55,213 nucleotides of DNA, from positions 1-55,213 of the forward strand of contig CAVNZM010000028.1 of NCBI GenBank assembly GCA_963693365.1, written 5' to 3'. Each line of letters opens with the position of its first letter. Position 1 is the first letter of the stretch. The notes under the pieces were generated by a model, which saw nothing but the letters and a program-made list of their open reading frames with translations, did no database searches and had not been told where the DNA came from. Made by a program: the position numbers and the translations under genes. Below are positions 33,885-42,353 of this stretch, piece by piece. The stretch comes from Amoebidium appalachense. Its lineage: Eukaryota; Ichthyosporea.

Positions 33885-34286
33885 ATGCCCGTCTTCCCCA
33901 TCCCCGTCATTGTAGTGTGCGCGCTCCTGACCGCAGGCAGCGTGGCGTACGCCGTGTCCCTGTACATACGCGACCGCGGTCCGCCGGTGCGCACCATCAT
34001 CGACGACATCAACGACTCCTATCTGTCGCCGCGCACAAAGGCCCGCCGCCTCGAGATGGCCCGCGAGTACATGTACATGCACCAGGCCGCAAAGACGCGC
34101 CTCGAGCACGACGCCGCCCGCGAGATCATCCGCCTCGCCCTGCTCACCCAGGACGCCGGCCGCGAGGCCCGAGAGGCCATGGAGCGCCACCGCGAGTGCG
34201 AGGCCCGCAAGGCCGAGCGCGAGGCGCGCGCCATCCGGTCGCAGGTGAAGCTCAACAGGCTCCTCGGCACGGACCCGGCCGCGTGA
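33885..34286 (+). CDS. Signal-anchored helical protein
   Basis: 133 residues. An N-terminal span (IPVIVVCALLTAGSVAYAVSLYI) is followed by an Arg/Glu/Ala-rich helix to the end that likely forms a coiled coil. No family recognised. It lies 19 bases after the PAN-like gene on the same strand. Confidence 0.7.
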   Translation: MPVFPIPVIVVCALLTAGSVAYAVSLYIRDRGPPVRTIIDDINDSYLSPRTKARRLEMAREYMYMHQAAKTRLEHDAAREIIRLALLTQDAGREAREAMERHRECEARKAEREARAIRSQVKLNRLLGTDPAA

Positions 34287-34306
34287 TTTTTATCTTGGGC
34301 GTGGGC

Positions 34307-34474
34307 ATGGGTAAGCGACGGTCGAGAGCACGGCCGAAGAGGCACGCGCGCTCGGGTGCCGGGATGGCCAGGCGGGCACGCGGGTCCGCGGCGTCGCTCG
34401 AGAGGTTGTGGCGCGCCGGTACTTCCAACCCGATGCACATCCCGCTCCTGGCACCCTACGCGATAGCCGTTTGA
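34307..34474 (+). CDS. Arg-rich core-like peptide
   Basis: 55 residues, MGKRRSRARPKRHARSGAGM at the N-terminus, then MARRARGSAA, then a hydrophobic end (NPMHIPLLAPYAIAV). A basic half plus a hydrophobic Pro-containing half resembles the layout of adenovirus core peptide pX. The next gene also joins Arg/Ser-rich sequence to a M-x-x-P-L-M-G-P-Y segment, so the two may be paralogs. Confidence 0.5.
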   Translation: MGKRRSRARPKRHARSGAGMARRARGSAASLERLWRAGTSNPMHIPLLAPYAIAV

Positions 34475-34518
34475 GCCCGCGCGAGCGCTATGCGCGAGTA
34501 TTTTTGTGGCAAAACAGA

Positions 34519-35067
34519 ATGCAGCATACCCTATCCAAATCGGCCAAGGATGCGCCGCGACAGCCCTCCCCCCAGCGTCCCAGCGCCACAAGACGGTCGC
34601 GCTCGCACTCTCGGCCCAGGAGCGGTGCGTCCAAGAGCAGGAGCCGCAGCAGCAAGAGGAGCCGAAGCAGCAGCCGCAGTCGGAGACACGGCCGCGGCGG
34701 GTCACACGGCGCGAAGCAGTTCTGGTCCATGGCACGGTCGGGATGGCTGAGCATGCCGCTGATGGGGCCATACATGCCTCCGCCGGATGCGGGCACGCCG
34801 CCGGCTGCTTCGTCGGGTGCGGGCACGCCGCCGGCTGCTTCGTGGGTGCGGGCACGCCGCCGGCTGCTTCGTGGGGTGCGGGCACGCCGCCGGCTGCTTC
34901 GTGGGGTGCGGGCACGCCGCCGGCTGCTTCGTCGCGCGTGCGGGCTCGCTGCCGTCGTCGACGCTTATCGACGTTGACTCCTACGACTATACCCCATCGC
35001 CGACGATGACGACCCGTACACCGTAGTGACAATACCGTACGACATGTGGACGACGTCAAGGCTATAA
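34519..35067 (+). CDS. SR-rich protein with 10-residue repeats, frame broken
   Basis: Begins MQHTLSKSAKDAPRQPSPQR, continues with a dense SR/RS domain (residues 28-62) and GWLSMPLMGPYMPPP, then enters a tandem array of 30-bp units coding for AGTPPAASWG. One unit is only 29 bases, which shifts the frame. After the array the sensible reading moves through two more frames, with a likely missing C in the run near 34992-34995, to end ..TIPYDMWTTSRL at 35067. Basic SR content suggests nucleic-acid binding or a core protein. Confidence 0.5.
34786..34936 (+). repeat. 30-bp tandem repeats (AGTPPAASxG)
   Basis: Five units of GCGGGCACGCCGCCGGCTGC plus 9-10 bases, spaced 30, 29, 30 and 30 bases. The single 29-base unit breaks the reading frame. 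Confidence 0.85.
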
Positions 35068-35080
35068 AATGACATCCGTT

Positions 35081-35443
35081 TCAACCCTTTTTATTCTCGT
35101 CGGGCCCGGGCCCCCAGATCATCGCGACCGTGTCTATCTCGGCTGTCACCGTGATGTCCAGCGACAGGATCGTCTGCACCGCAACCTTGTACACCTCCGC
35201 CGGCGCGTAGCCGAACAGGTGGATCCGCGCCTCGCGGTCCGGGTAGAAGTGGTTGCACGCGAGCGCGTTGCCGATCGCCGCCTTCCACTCCGACACATGG
35301 CTCACCTCGATCGTGTCCGTGCCCGTCAGCACGTCGATCCGCCCCGCCCGCGTCGGCACCGCGCACACGCCGTCCTCGGCTTCGGCCAGTCGCTCCCGGA
35401 TGAGTGTCTTGGCGCGCGCTACCGCCTCTACCGCCTCGCTCAT
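35081..35443 (-). CDS. PD-(D/E)XK-like paralog 1 (short)
   Basis: 120 residues from the ATG 35443. The core GRIDVLTGTDTIEVSHVSEW followed by KAAIGNALA and a RIHLFGYAP strand matches the genes at 35505-36596 and 41429-42161. The pattern D...(I)EV...WK recalls PD-(D/E)XK nucleases, but the Lys expected after EV is Ser here. It lacks the C-terminal domain of the other two paralogs. Confidence 0.6.
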   Translation of the reverse strand: MSEAVEAVARAKTLIRERLAEAEDGVCAVPTRAGRIDVLTGTDTIEVSHVSEWKAAIGNALACNHFYPDREARIHLFGYAPAEVYKVAVQTILSLDITVTAEIDTVAMIWGPGPDENKKG

Positions 35444-35499
35444 TATATCATTGTACACGAAAAATAAATCACGCGTGCCTCACGTGCCTCGCGGGCCCC

Positions 35500-35944
35500 C
35501 TGCGTCACCGCCCGCCCCGGGGGGCGGCCGGGCCACCCGGGGGGGGGGGGCCCCCAGACGAGAGGGGGAGGGGGGGGGAGGAGCACGAGACAGGGGCGGG
35601 GCGGGGGAAACAGCGGCGGGAGGCGGCGGCGGGGGGGCGAGAAGCAGGACGGGCCGGGCGAGGAGCCCCCCCGAGCGCGCCGCGACCGGCGGGGCGCCCG
35701 GCGGGAGGAGAGAGGCCGCCGGGGGAGCGCGGCCGGGCCCGAGCGCGGGAGAGGGGAGGAGGGGCGGGGGGAGGAGGGGACCGGACGAGGCGGGCGGAGG
35801 CCGGGAGGGGACGCGCCGGGCCCACGACCCGCCGCGCCCCGAGGGGGGCCCCGACGGGGACGCCGCGCCCCGCGGCGGCGGGGGGGGGCGGGGGCCGAGC
35901 GGCCCCGCCGCGGCCCCGCGCACCACCCGCAGAGGCGCGGCAAC
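35500..35944. repeat. G/C low-complexity block
   Basis: About 445 bases of G-, GA- and GGC-rich sequence on the plus strand with almost no T. Every frame is open. It ends sharply at 35945 where normal sequence resumes. True simple-sequence DNA or an assembly artefact; not coding evidence. Confidence 0.75.
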
Positions 35945-36596
35945 CTGCCTCAAAGTCCAATACCTTCTTTCTGTTGAAAAGGTATGCCGTTGTTGTTTTT
36001 GACGTGGGGTTTCCTACTTTCACCATACCCGCGTCGACCGTCATACGATCCCCAAGAACCCTTCTAAGACATGAACCCAACCTTTTGGACCCCACCCGAA
36101 CCAATGTATCCGTCCCCCTCGTGCTCGCCCAAGTACGCATCAGCTCCATCATACCCTGCGTCGTCACCCACATTTCGCCTTGCACGAGCTGTGGTATCGC
36201 AATACCGTATCCGTTTGCCATGTCTTTCAAGAACTGTACCTCCACAGGAACGGAATTAGGTTCTGGCACGGGAGGTGTTGGCCGTTTACCCCATACAAGT
36301 TGCATAGTATCAGGTTCCAACGTCACGCATATGTTCAGGGCTGTCATCGTTTCAATTGCCGTCCTGTACACGTCTCCTGGCGCATAGTCAAACAGATGGA
36401 CCCGTGGTTGGTGGGTGGGATAGTACTGCCTGTACGCCAGCACCTGTCCCATGGCGGCCTTCCACTGTCGAGCACGTTGACTCGATGATGTCTGTGTCTG
36501 TGAGAGGTCGTCCGGCCCGAGGGGGGAGACACCCCGCCGACCACCTTCAATCCGTGCCAGTTTGTCTCTAACATACGCCTCGTTGTAGGTTGCCAT
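35505..36596 (-). CDS. PD-(D/E)XK-like paralog 2 with shared C-domain
   Basis: Starts at the ATG 36596 (MATYNEAYVRDKLARI). The block RQWKAAMGQVLAYRQYYP and RVHLFDYAPG strands match paralogs 1 and 3. The stretch just before (about 36460-36530) reads better in another frame, where LTDTDIIE appears, so two compensating shifts probably garbled the catalytic motif. The C-terminal domain (VQFLKDM...MRTWA...RLGSCLRRVLG) is shared with paralog 3 and with the C-terminus of the SF3 helicase. The last 130 codons run through low-complexity G/C DNA and are not credible protein; the true end is probably near 35945. Confidence 0.6.
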   Translation of the reverse strand: MATYNEAYVRDKLARIEGGRRGVSPLGPDDLSQTQTSSSQRARQWKAAMGQVLAYRQYYPTHQPRVHLFDYAPGDVYRTAIETMTALNICVTLEPDTMQLVWGKRPTPPVPEPNSVPVEVQFLKDMANGYGIAIPQLVQGEMWVTTQGMMELMRTWASTRGTDTLVRVGSKRLGSCLRRVLGDRMTVDAGMVKVGNPTSKTTTAYLFNRKKVLDFEAGCRASAGGARGRGGAARPPPPPAAAGRGVPVGAPLGARRVVGPARPLPASARLVRSPPPPAPPPLSRARARPRSPGGLSPPAGRPAGRGALGGAPRPARPASRPPAAASRRCFPRPAPVSCSSPPLPLSSGGPPPPGGPAAPRGGR

Positions 36597-36729
36597 CACT
36601 GTGGGCCGGAAAAAAAATGGCTGCAAACTCCTGATCACACCAAAGGTAGTCTTTTCTGGTCTGCGCAAGCTGCCATTAAACGGTGATCGCTCGCTCGGGA
36701 GAAGAAATATTTCACACCAAAGCAATTCA

Positions 36730-38035
36730 CTATGTCTGACCTCTCGGAACAAACTCGAACCGTGAAAACAGACGCAGGGCTTTTCTCGCTACAAACGATG
36801 GGATGCCAACATTTGTTCCATCGAGCGCACTGCACAAACGCAGGTGGGACAGCAAAGAAGACATATTGCAGTTTCTGAGAACCAAGGTGGCATGTGTCAT
36901 GGACAGCAGCAACGCGTACATTGTCAAGATGAACAAAGGGAAGGAGAGTGTTTTGACATACAGCCAAAAAGCTCGCACCAAACTTGCATCCATGAACTTT
37001 CAGTACGACTCAAGGATACCAATGGCCATCCAGTCACCAAGACTATAAGGGTGACAATACGACCGAATTACTTGCACGTGTTATAGCGTAATTTTGATCC
37101 ACAGATCCCAAGGAGAAGAGAAAATACGCCAGTTTCAATACATAAAGGGTATGCTTTCATCCAGAACCTGGGCTTGTAATTGAACAAGCGCGTGTTCAGC
37201 CTTTCTTGGACCATCTCCATGAGATCATGGCTGCCAAGGAGAAATAATGAGCAACTTTTACTCACTTGGATATGTCACATTATACAACACCCGGGCACAA
37301 AACCAGACAGCTGCTGCCTCTTCAAATCCATCCAGGGGACCGGTAAAAATATTTTTGGGGGATATTCTCAAAACTACTTGGAGAGATTTGGTGGTTACGG
37401 TCAACAGCAAACACAGGTTAGTAGGAACTTCAACAACCACATGCAGATAAACTCCTCATTTGGTGGACGAAGTATTTTGGTGGGGAGCAGGAGTGAAAAC
37501 CAATAAGAATAATAACAGATACAACATGGGGCGAGAGAAAGGGCACGACCAAATGCAAAGGAAGTCGTGCGAGCGGTATGTTTTTATGTCAAACGAGGAC
37601 TGGCCGCTTCGGGTTGAGGCCAGCGACGCAGAAAGCGTGTTTTGATGTATCCCCAGCAGAGTACACGACCAGAATACGGACACTCTGGGCCACATACAGG
37701 GACGTCAACATCTGCGCCACTTGTTTCAATATCTGCACAGGTACTCCCCTGACGGCAATCCAATCAGACTATACCTTCGCCCACCATCATCAAAACTGAA
37801 GGAAGAGCTGAAACTCTTGCAAGGGAGACGTGTGAGCTGTTCCTCCTGGATCTGGTTGACGGTAACAATGGGTGCGAGGATATGGTTGACGAGGTTTTAC
37901 CCCAACCTTGCTCGTTCCATACCTCAACAGGTGGTGGAGTTGAAAGAAAAGATACCCGTGGGGCAGGACTCAATAAGCTTGGCACTGTATTGACCAAATA
38001 TCTGGGTCCAAGGCTTTCTAAAGAAAGACGGTAGG
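36730..38035 (+). pseudogene. Decayed copy of the SF3 helicase gene
   Basis: Fragments in several frames match the helicase at 38854-40413 in order: an N-terminal piece (RRWDSKEDILQFL, about 36840-37000), the Walker A region (HPGTKPDSCCLFK...QGTGKN, about 37290-37350), CERYVFMSNEDWPLRVEASD (about 37568-37628), and a C-terminal piece (CELFLLDLVDGNNGCE, then LNKLGTVLTKYLG, 37830-38035). Multiple stops and frame changes make it non-functional. Together with the zinc-finger remnant downstream it is an older duplicate of the 38854-41193 pair. Confidence 0.75.
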
Positions 38036-38384
38036 CGCACGAGGATACGTGCCGAATCACAAAGCTGAGGGAGTCGTTGATCGCTGGCGCATATATTCAC
38101 GATGGAACAACCTCCAGCCCAGTGTAGTCGACAGGATGTCTTAACTTAGCGGTCACTGTGGTCATCGTGGTCACTGTGGTCACCGTGGACAGCAACCACC
38201 CCACACCCCACCCCACCACCAACTCATAATCAGAATCAACACGCGCACCCTCTCGGCCAACTGTTTTTGACACAGCCATGACCACACTACAGAAATAAAA
38301 TTTATAAAACGGATAGTTTTTTTATTCTTTTTATAGTCATCACGTTCATAGTTCTCCGCCGAGTCTTTTTTAAGCCATGTTGAT

Positions 38385-38535
38385 AACAAAGTATTTAAAC
38401 AGAAGCAGCATCTGAAAACCCACACATACCTCCACACGGAACGACCCTACAAGTGCAAATTCCAATCTTGTTCTAAAGCGTACACCACCCCATCTGCGCT
38501 AAAACATCACGAATGGCGGCATCCAACGAAAAAAG
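38385..38535 (+). pseudogene. Remnant of a C2H2 zinc-finger gene
   Basis: Reads QHLKTHTYLHTERPYKCKF then CSKAYTTPSALKHHEWRH, about one and a half C2H2 fingers of the same long-loop type as the gene at 40723-41193. No start and no full set of fingers. Its place after the decayed helicase mirrors the intact pair. Confidence 0.7.
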
Positions 38536-38853
38536 GTATATATGCGGTATTTGTGAGAGAGGGTTTTTATAGTATAAAAGTCAGTGGTTCACAGTGGTTC
38601 ACAGTGGTTCTCATTTTTCCGGTTTCTATTAGTAAAACTCGACTGTTTGGCTTTTCCTGACCGAGCAGCCATGACGGCCTGGGCGTCCGAAAGATTTTCG
38701 GATCGTGTTATTGTCAACCCCATCCGTGATTGGAATTCGGGGAGTGTGCTGCGTTGGAAAACCGCCGATGACTTGTCGTGGCCTTCCATATCCGCCATTA
38801 CGTAGTGTCCCAATAAAATCCGCGGGCCTCGGTAATAGTCCATCTGTCCAGGC
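38536..38853. other. Intergenic stretch of 318 bases
   Basis: No convincing gene; short open frames exist on both strands. Contains three tandem copies of GTGGTTCACA near 38583-38612 and a TATAAAAG at 38573-38580 directly before them. Confidence 0.4.
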
Positions 38854-40413
38854 ATGCGTAAATATTTTCTAAGCATTACTATAATGCAGTCACGCCAACA
38901 GACTGGACAGGAGACAATGTTTGGAGGCATCGACCAAGAGCGCATCAGAAAAAGGAGCAAAGAGCGCTTTGAAGCCTTTGAGTACCTCGGGGCTGATGCC
39001 TATAAGGGGCTGATGATGAACCCAGCCACCTGCGAATTCAGAGAGTGGACCAGAGAGGAGGTGGAAGAATTTATAGGCGCCAATGTTGCACACATCAGCG
39101 GGACAACCCTTTTTGTACTGAAGACGTTTGACCATGAGATCAAACAGCATATTGCAAAGATCGTTAGCAAGCAGGAAATCTATGCAACACTTTCACTCTT
39201 TTCATTTCGGCAGCCAAATATAAAGGTTGGAAAGCAATGGAAGCCCCAACCTCCAATCAATGGGACAGAAATCTTAAAAACAACAGCAATCCCTATCTAT
39301 ACAAAAATCATATTTGACCCAGCTGATCCTGACCCCAAAACTGGAAAACGAAAGCCAGATAACACAGACTCAGTCTATCGTCCATACAATATCTATTGAG
39401 GACTCCAATACAGGTTTGACCCAGAGTATTGCCTGCGTCAAGACCTGACCAGCTCGTTTCATGAACATGCCAGAACCGTTCTATGCAACGGCCGGGAAGA
39501 CGAGTACAACTATCTGCGAATGTGGGTTGCTCATCTGTTTCAGTACCCTGGAAGCAAACCAGGTACAGCGCTGCTGTGTGTATCTGAGCAGGGAACCGGA
39601 AAGAACGTGTGGTGGCAGGCAATCATGGACATCCTTTCACCCGAATACTACGCCTATGTCATTCACCGGGAGCACATGTCAGGGAAGTTCAACCAGCACA
39701 TTGCAAATAAGCTTCTTGTGCTATGTGATGAGGTGACGTGGGGTGGGTCACACGAAACAAACAACTTGATGAAGGCGCGCATTACACAGCCGACCATGAT
39801 GTTGGAAAAAAAGGGCTGTGATGCAATCAATACCAACTCCTATGAGCGGTATGTGGTCTTGTCAAACGAAGATTGGCCTGTACGAGTGGAAACAAGTGAT
39901 AGGCGGTGGGCATGTTTTGGTGTCAGTCCGGAGCGAATCGGTGACCACAAATACTTCGAGGCTTTTGTGGAATATCACAGACGTCCAGAAGTGTTAGAAG
40001 CTATTTACCACGACTTCATGAGCATGCCAGACATCCCCCAAACCATGCCCAGACCTATGGATAACGACACAAAGATGAACATCAAATCGATCAGTCGGAG
40101 CGACGAGGCTCAATTTCTCAAGGACCTCATCTCGCACACAAACGGCTGTGAGGAGTTTGACTTCATTTACAGTGGCTGCGCAGTTACCCCTACAGGCTTG
40201 TTCCAGCTGTACCAAGCTTGGCACAAGATCAATGCCCGAGACACAAAACTGCCAAGCAACCGGACTTTCGGGATGGCTATCAGGAAAATCCTAGGCAAGC
40301 CGAAGACTACACTGGAAGCAAACATCTGCAGATGGCCATACCATCCCCCAACTGGCGCCAGCGCGAAGGCAGATTGCTATGTATTATGCCCCAGAGCCAT
40401 TTCGAAGGCTTGA
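38854..40413 (+). CDS. D5/DUF5906-type SF3 helicase with one in-frame TGA
   Basis: 520 codons with a single TGA at 39397-39399. Both sides are in the same frame and protein-like across it. Upstream part: an N-terminal domain of 181 residues. Downstream part: Walker A in SEQGTGKN (about 39588-39611), Walker B-like LLVLCDEV, the family block SYERYVVLSNEDWPVR and a following RRWACF, and a C-terminal winged-helix-like domain (FQLYQAWHKIN...FGMAIRKILG). SF3/D5 helicases unwind DNA at viral origins. The region is AT-richer than most of the window. The TGA may be a mutation, a sequencing error or readthrough. Confidence 0.82.
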
Positions 40414-40722
40414 GTTCTTCTCCCGACTCCTCCCGATCGATCTCCCGATGGTAATTCAACATCGGGAGATATCGGGAGATAACGATTGGTTAAATGTCAC
40501 GTGATGTTGCATTTTTATTAGTTGTTTTCTCATAGTTTCCATATTAGGTTATTTTATCGGGAGAATCGGGAGAATCGGGGGGTGGTTTGAGCTAATGGGG
40601 AAGCAAAAAATGGAGCCATTTGATTGGAGGATAGGGTATTTGGGGGGTTTTGCGGGGGACACCAGAGAACCCCCGATCAGTCCAGATGGTTCACTTTTTT
40701 TATCAAGACTTTACAGTGAAAC
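40414..40722. promoter_or_regulatory. Gap with TCGGGAGA iterations and a perfect hairpin
   Basis: 309 bases with no gene. An 11-bp perfect inverted repeat (ATCTCCCGATG at 40440-40450, CATCGGGAGAT at 40460-40470) with a 9-base loop is surrounded by further TCGGGAGA or TCTCCCGA copies near 40422, 40432, 40472, 40557 and 40566. A terminator, protein-binding array or origin is possible. Confidence 0.55.
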
Positions 40723-41193
40723 ATGGAGGCTCAGCTGGCCTTTGTGTGTGATTGGGACACCTGTAAAATGCCTTTTGATAGCAATGCAGCACTGAAGCGA
40801 CACGCACTCACACACCTGGGTCACCGTCCTCATGTCTGTTTGTGGCCAGGGTGCACAAGAAGGTTTACACAAAAACACTCATTTGAGGTTCACTACCGGC
40901 TTCATACGGGGGAAACACCATACAAGTGCAGTTGGGAAGGGTGCAACGCTGTGTTCAGGTGTAAAAGCCAATTGAAAATGCACCAGTACAAGCACACAGA
41001 TGCAAGGGCCTTCAAATGCACATGGGATGGATGTGAAGCTAACTTCAAAAACAAAGATGCACTCGTAGTGCATATGAATCGCCACACGGGGGATCGTCCC
41101 TATCACTGTAAGGAACCAGACTGCCAGGTGTCATACCGTCAGCGTGCAAGTCTCTGGTATCACGTCCGGAAACACCATTTCGTCACCCAATAA
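40723..41193 (+). CDS. C2H2 zinc-finger protein, five fingers
   Basis: 156 residues with five consecutive C2H2 fingers of the GLI/TFIIIA type (Cys-x4-Cys, then about 12 residues, His-x3-His), for example CDWDTCKMPFDSNAALKRH and CTWDGCEANFKNKDALVVH. Linkers resemble the HTGE(T)PY type. It nearly fills the protein, so DNA or RNA binding must be its function. Eukaryotic style suggests capture from a host or another eukaryotic element. Stop inside AATAAA (41189-41194). It forms a pair with the upstream helicase, as in the decayed copy. Confidence 0.88.
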   Translation: MEAQLAFVCDWDTCKMPFDSNAALKRHALTHLGHRPHVCLWPGCTRRFTQKHSFEVHYRLHTGETPYKCSWEGCNAVFRCKSQLKMHQYKHTDARAFKCTWDGCEANFKNKDALVVHMNRHTGDRPYHCKEPDCQVSYRQRASLWYHVRKHHFVTQ

Positions 41194-41428
41194 AACTGGC
41201 ATCACTGAGCAAGCAGGTCTTGCAATATGTCTCAAACAACTTGCAAAGACACCGCGGGCGGGGCCTGGGTGGCCTGGGGAGGCTGGGCGGGGCACACGAG
41301 GCATGCGAGACACAGCAGTCCCGCAGGACAGGTGGCACACGAGCCTCGCGGGCCACCCATGCCCTCTCGTGGGCTTGAGATGGATGCGTTTTATTTTCTT
41401 CTCGTTTTACATAAACTAGGTATCACAA
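41194..41428. other. Gap with G-rich repeat copy 1
   Basis: From 41251 it contains ACCGCGGGCGGGGCCTGGGT and following bases identical over 28 bases to 42211-42238. GTTTTATTTTC lies 40 bases before the next ATG (41429), like the element in the gap at 43960. Confidence 0.6.
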
Positions 41429-42161
41429 TGGACATACCGGAGTCTGTCGTGCGTGATAAACTTGCTGTGTCTGAAAACGGGAAGACAGAAGTTTAACTCC
41501 ATCTGGACGCATCGATGTTCTGACGGACACCGAAGTAATCGAAGTGAAGAAGGTTGTGCATTGGAAGGATGCCATGGGCCAGGTCCTGGCATACCGGCTT
41601 TCTTACCCATCCCACTCTCCCCGGGTCCATCTTTTCGGTTTCGGCTCCTTTGCCCTCTACCAGACCGCGTTTGCCACCATGATCCAATATGGAATCCGAG
41701 TAACTGTGGATGAAGACGCCCTGTCGTATATGCTCAACTTGAACAAACCACTGGCGCGCAAGCAGGCCAACCCCACACAGGGTGACGGAAACTCAACCAC
41801 CCAAACACACGAGAACGAATTGCGCTTTCTCGAGGACCTTTTGGATGGCAAACACATTCCCAGACTTCCCGTCGTTGAAGATGGTGCAAAAGTCCTTGGA
41901 AATGACCTATGTTCTATGTACCGAACATGGTGTGACATCAACAATATACCACCGCGCTACCCTCTCGGCGAGAACAGATTCGGAGGGGCCATGCGCGCAC
42001 TTTTGGGCCGGCCGGTGACCACCCGCACGTGTGTATCGGGGAGGAGCATCCTCGTGAAACCCGTCAGATCCGAGAATCAAACCCATGCACACCCGATCCG
42101 TTGCTACACCATCAGAAGCTCGGAAATCCGAGGAGCGCGTGACGCACGCGACCCGCAATAA
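41429..42161 (+). CDS. PD-(D/E)XK-like nuclease paralog 3, frameshifted
   Basis: The ATG 41429 starts MDIPESVVRDKLAVSENGKT, similar to paralog 2, then the frame ends at 41496. From about 41490 the next frame carries GRIDVLTDTEVIEVKKVVHW, with Asp (41514), Glu (41541) and Lys (41547) arranged as D...ExK, the intact PD-(D/E)XK triad. Then follow KDAMGQVLAYR and a C-terminal domain (LRFLEDLLDGK...MYRTWCDIN...FGGAMRALLGRP) shared with the SF3 helicase C-terminus. One base change would restore about 240 codons. Stop inside AATAAA (42157-42162). Of the three paralogs this one keeps the catalytic residues. Confidence 0.7.
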
Positions 42162-42353
42162 AGACGCATCCCAATTTACGGACCCAAGTATACATGCACA
42201 CCCCCACACCACCGCGGGCGGGGCCTGGGTGGCCTGGGAGGCCGGGAGGGGCCTGGGAGGCCGGGAGGGGCGCAAGAGACACAGCAAACGGCGCGGGCCC
42301 GTGGTTTCTTTAATTACTTTGCCCCCGAACGGCCCAAATTATTTAGCAGGTGC
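42162..42353. other. Gap with G-rich repeat copy 2
   Basis: 42211-42238 repeats 41251-41278 exactly, and 42251-42274 (GCCTGGGAGGCCGGGAGGGG and four more bases) recurs at 43869-43892. GTTTCTTTAATTACTTTG lies 35-50 bases before the next ATG and may be the promoter. Confidence 0.6.

Noticed and set aside
35505-35944. Gly/Arg/Pro-rich C-terminal extension of nuclease paralog 2
   Set aside because: All frames are open in this G/C block, so openness is no evidence of coding.
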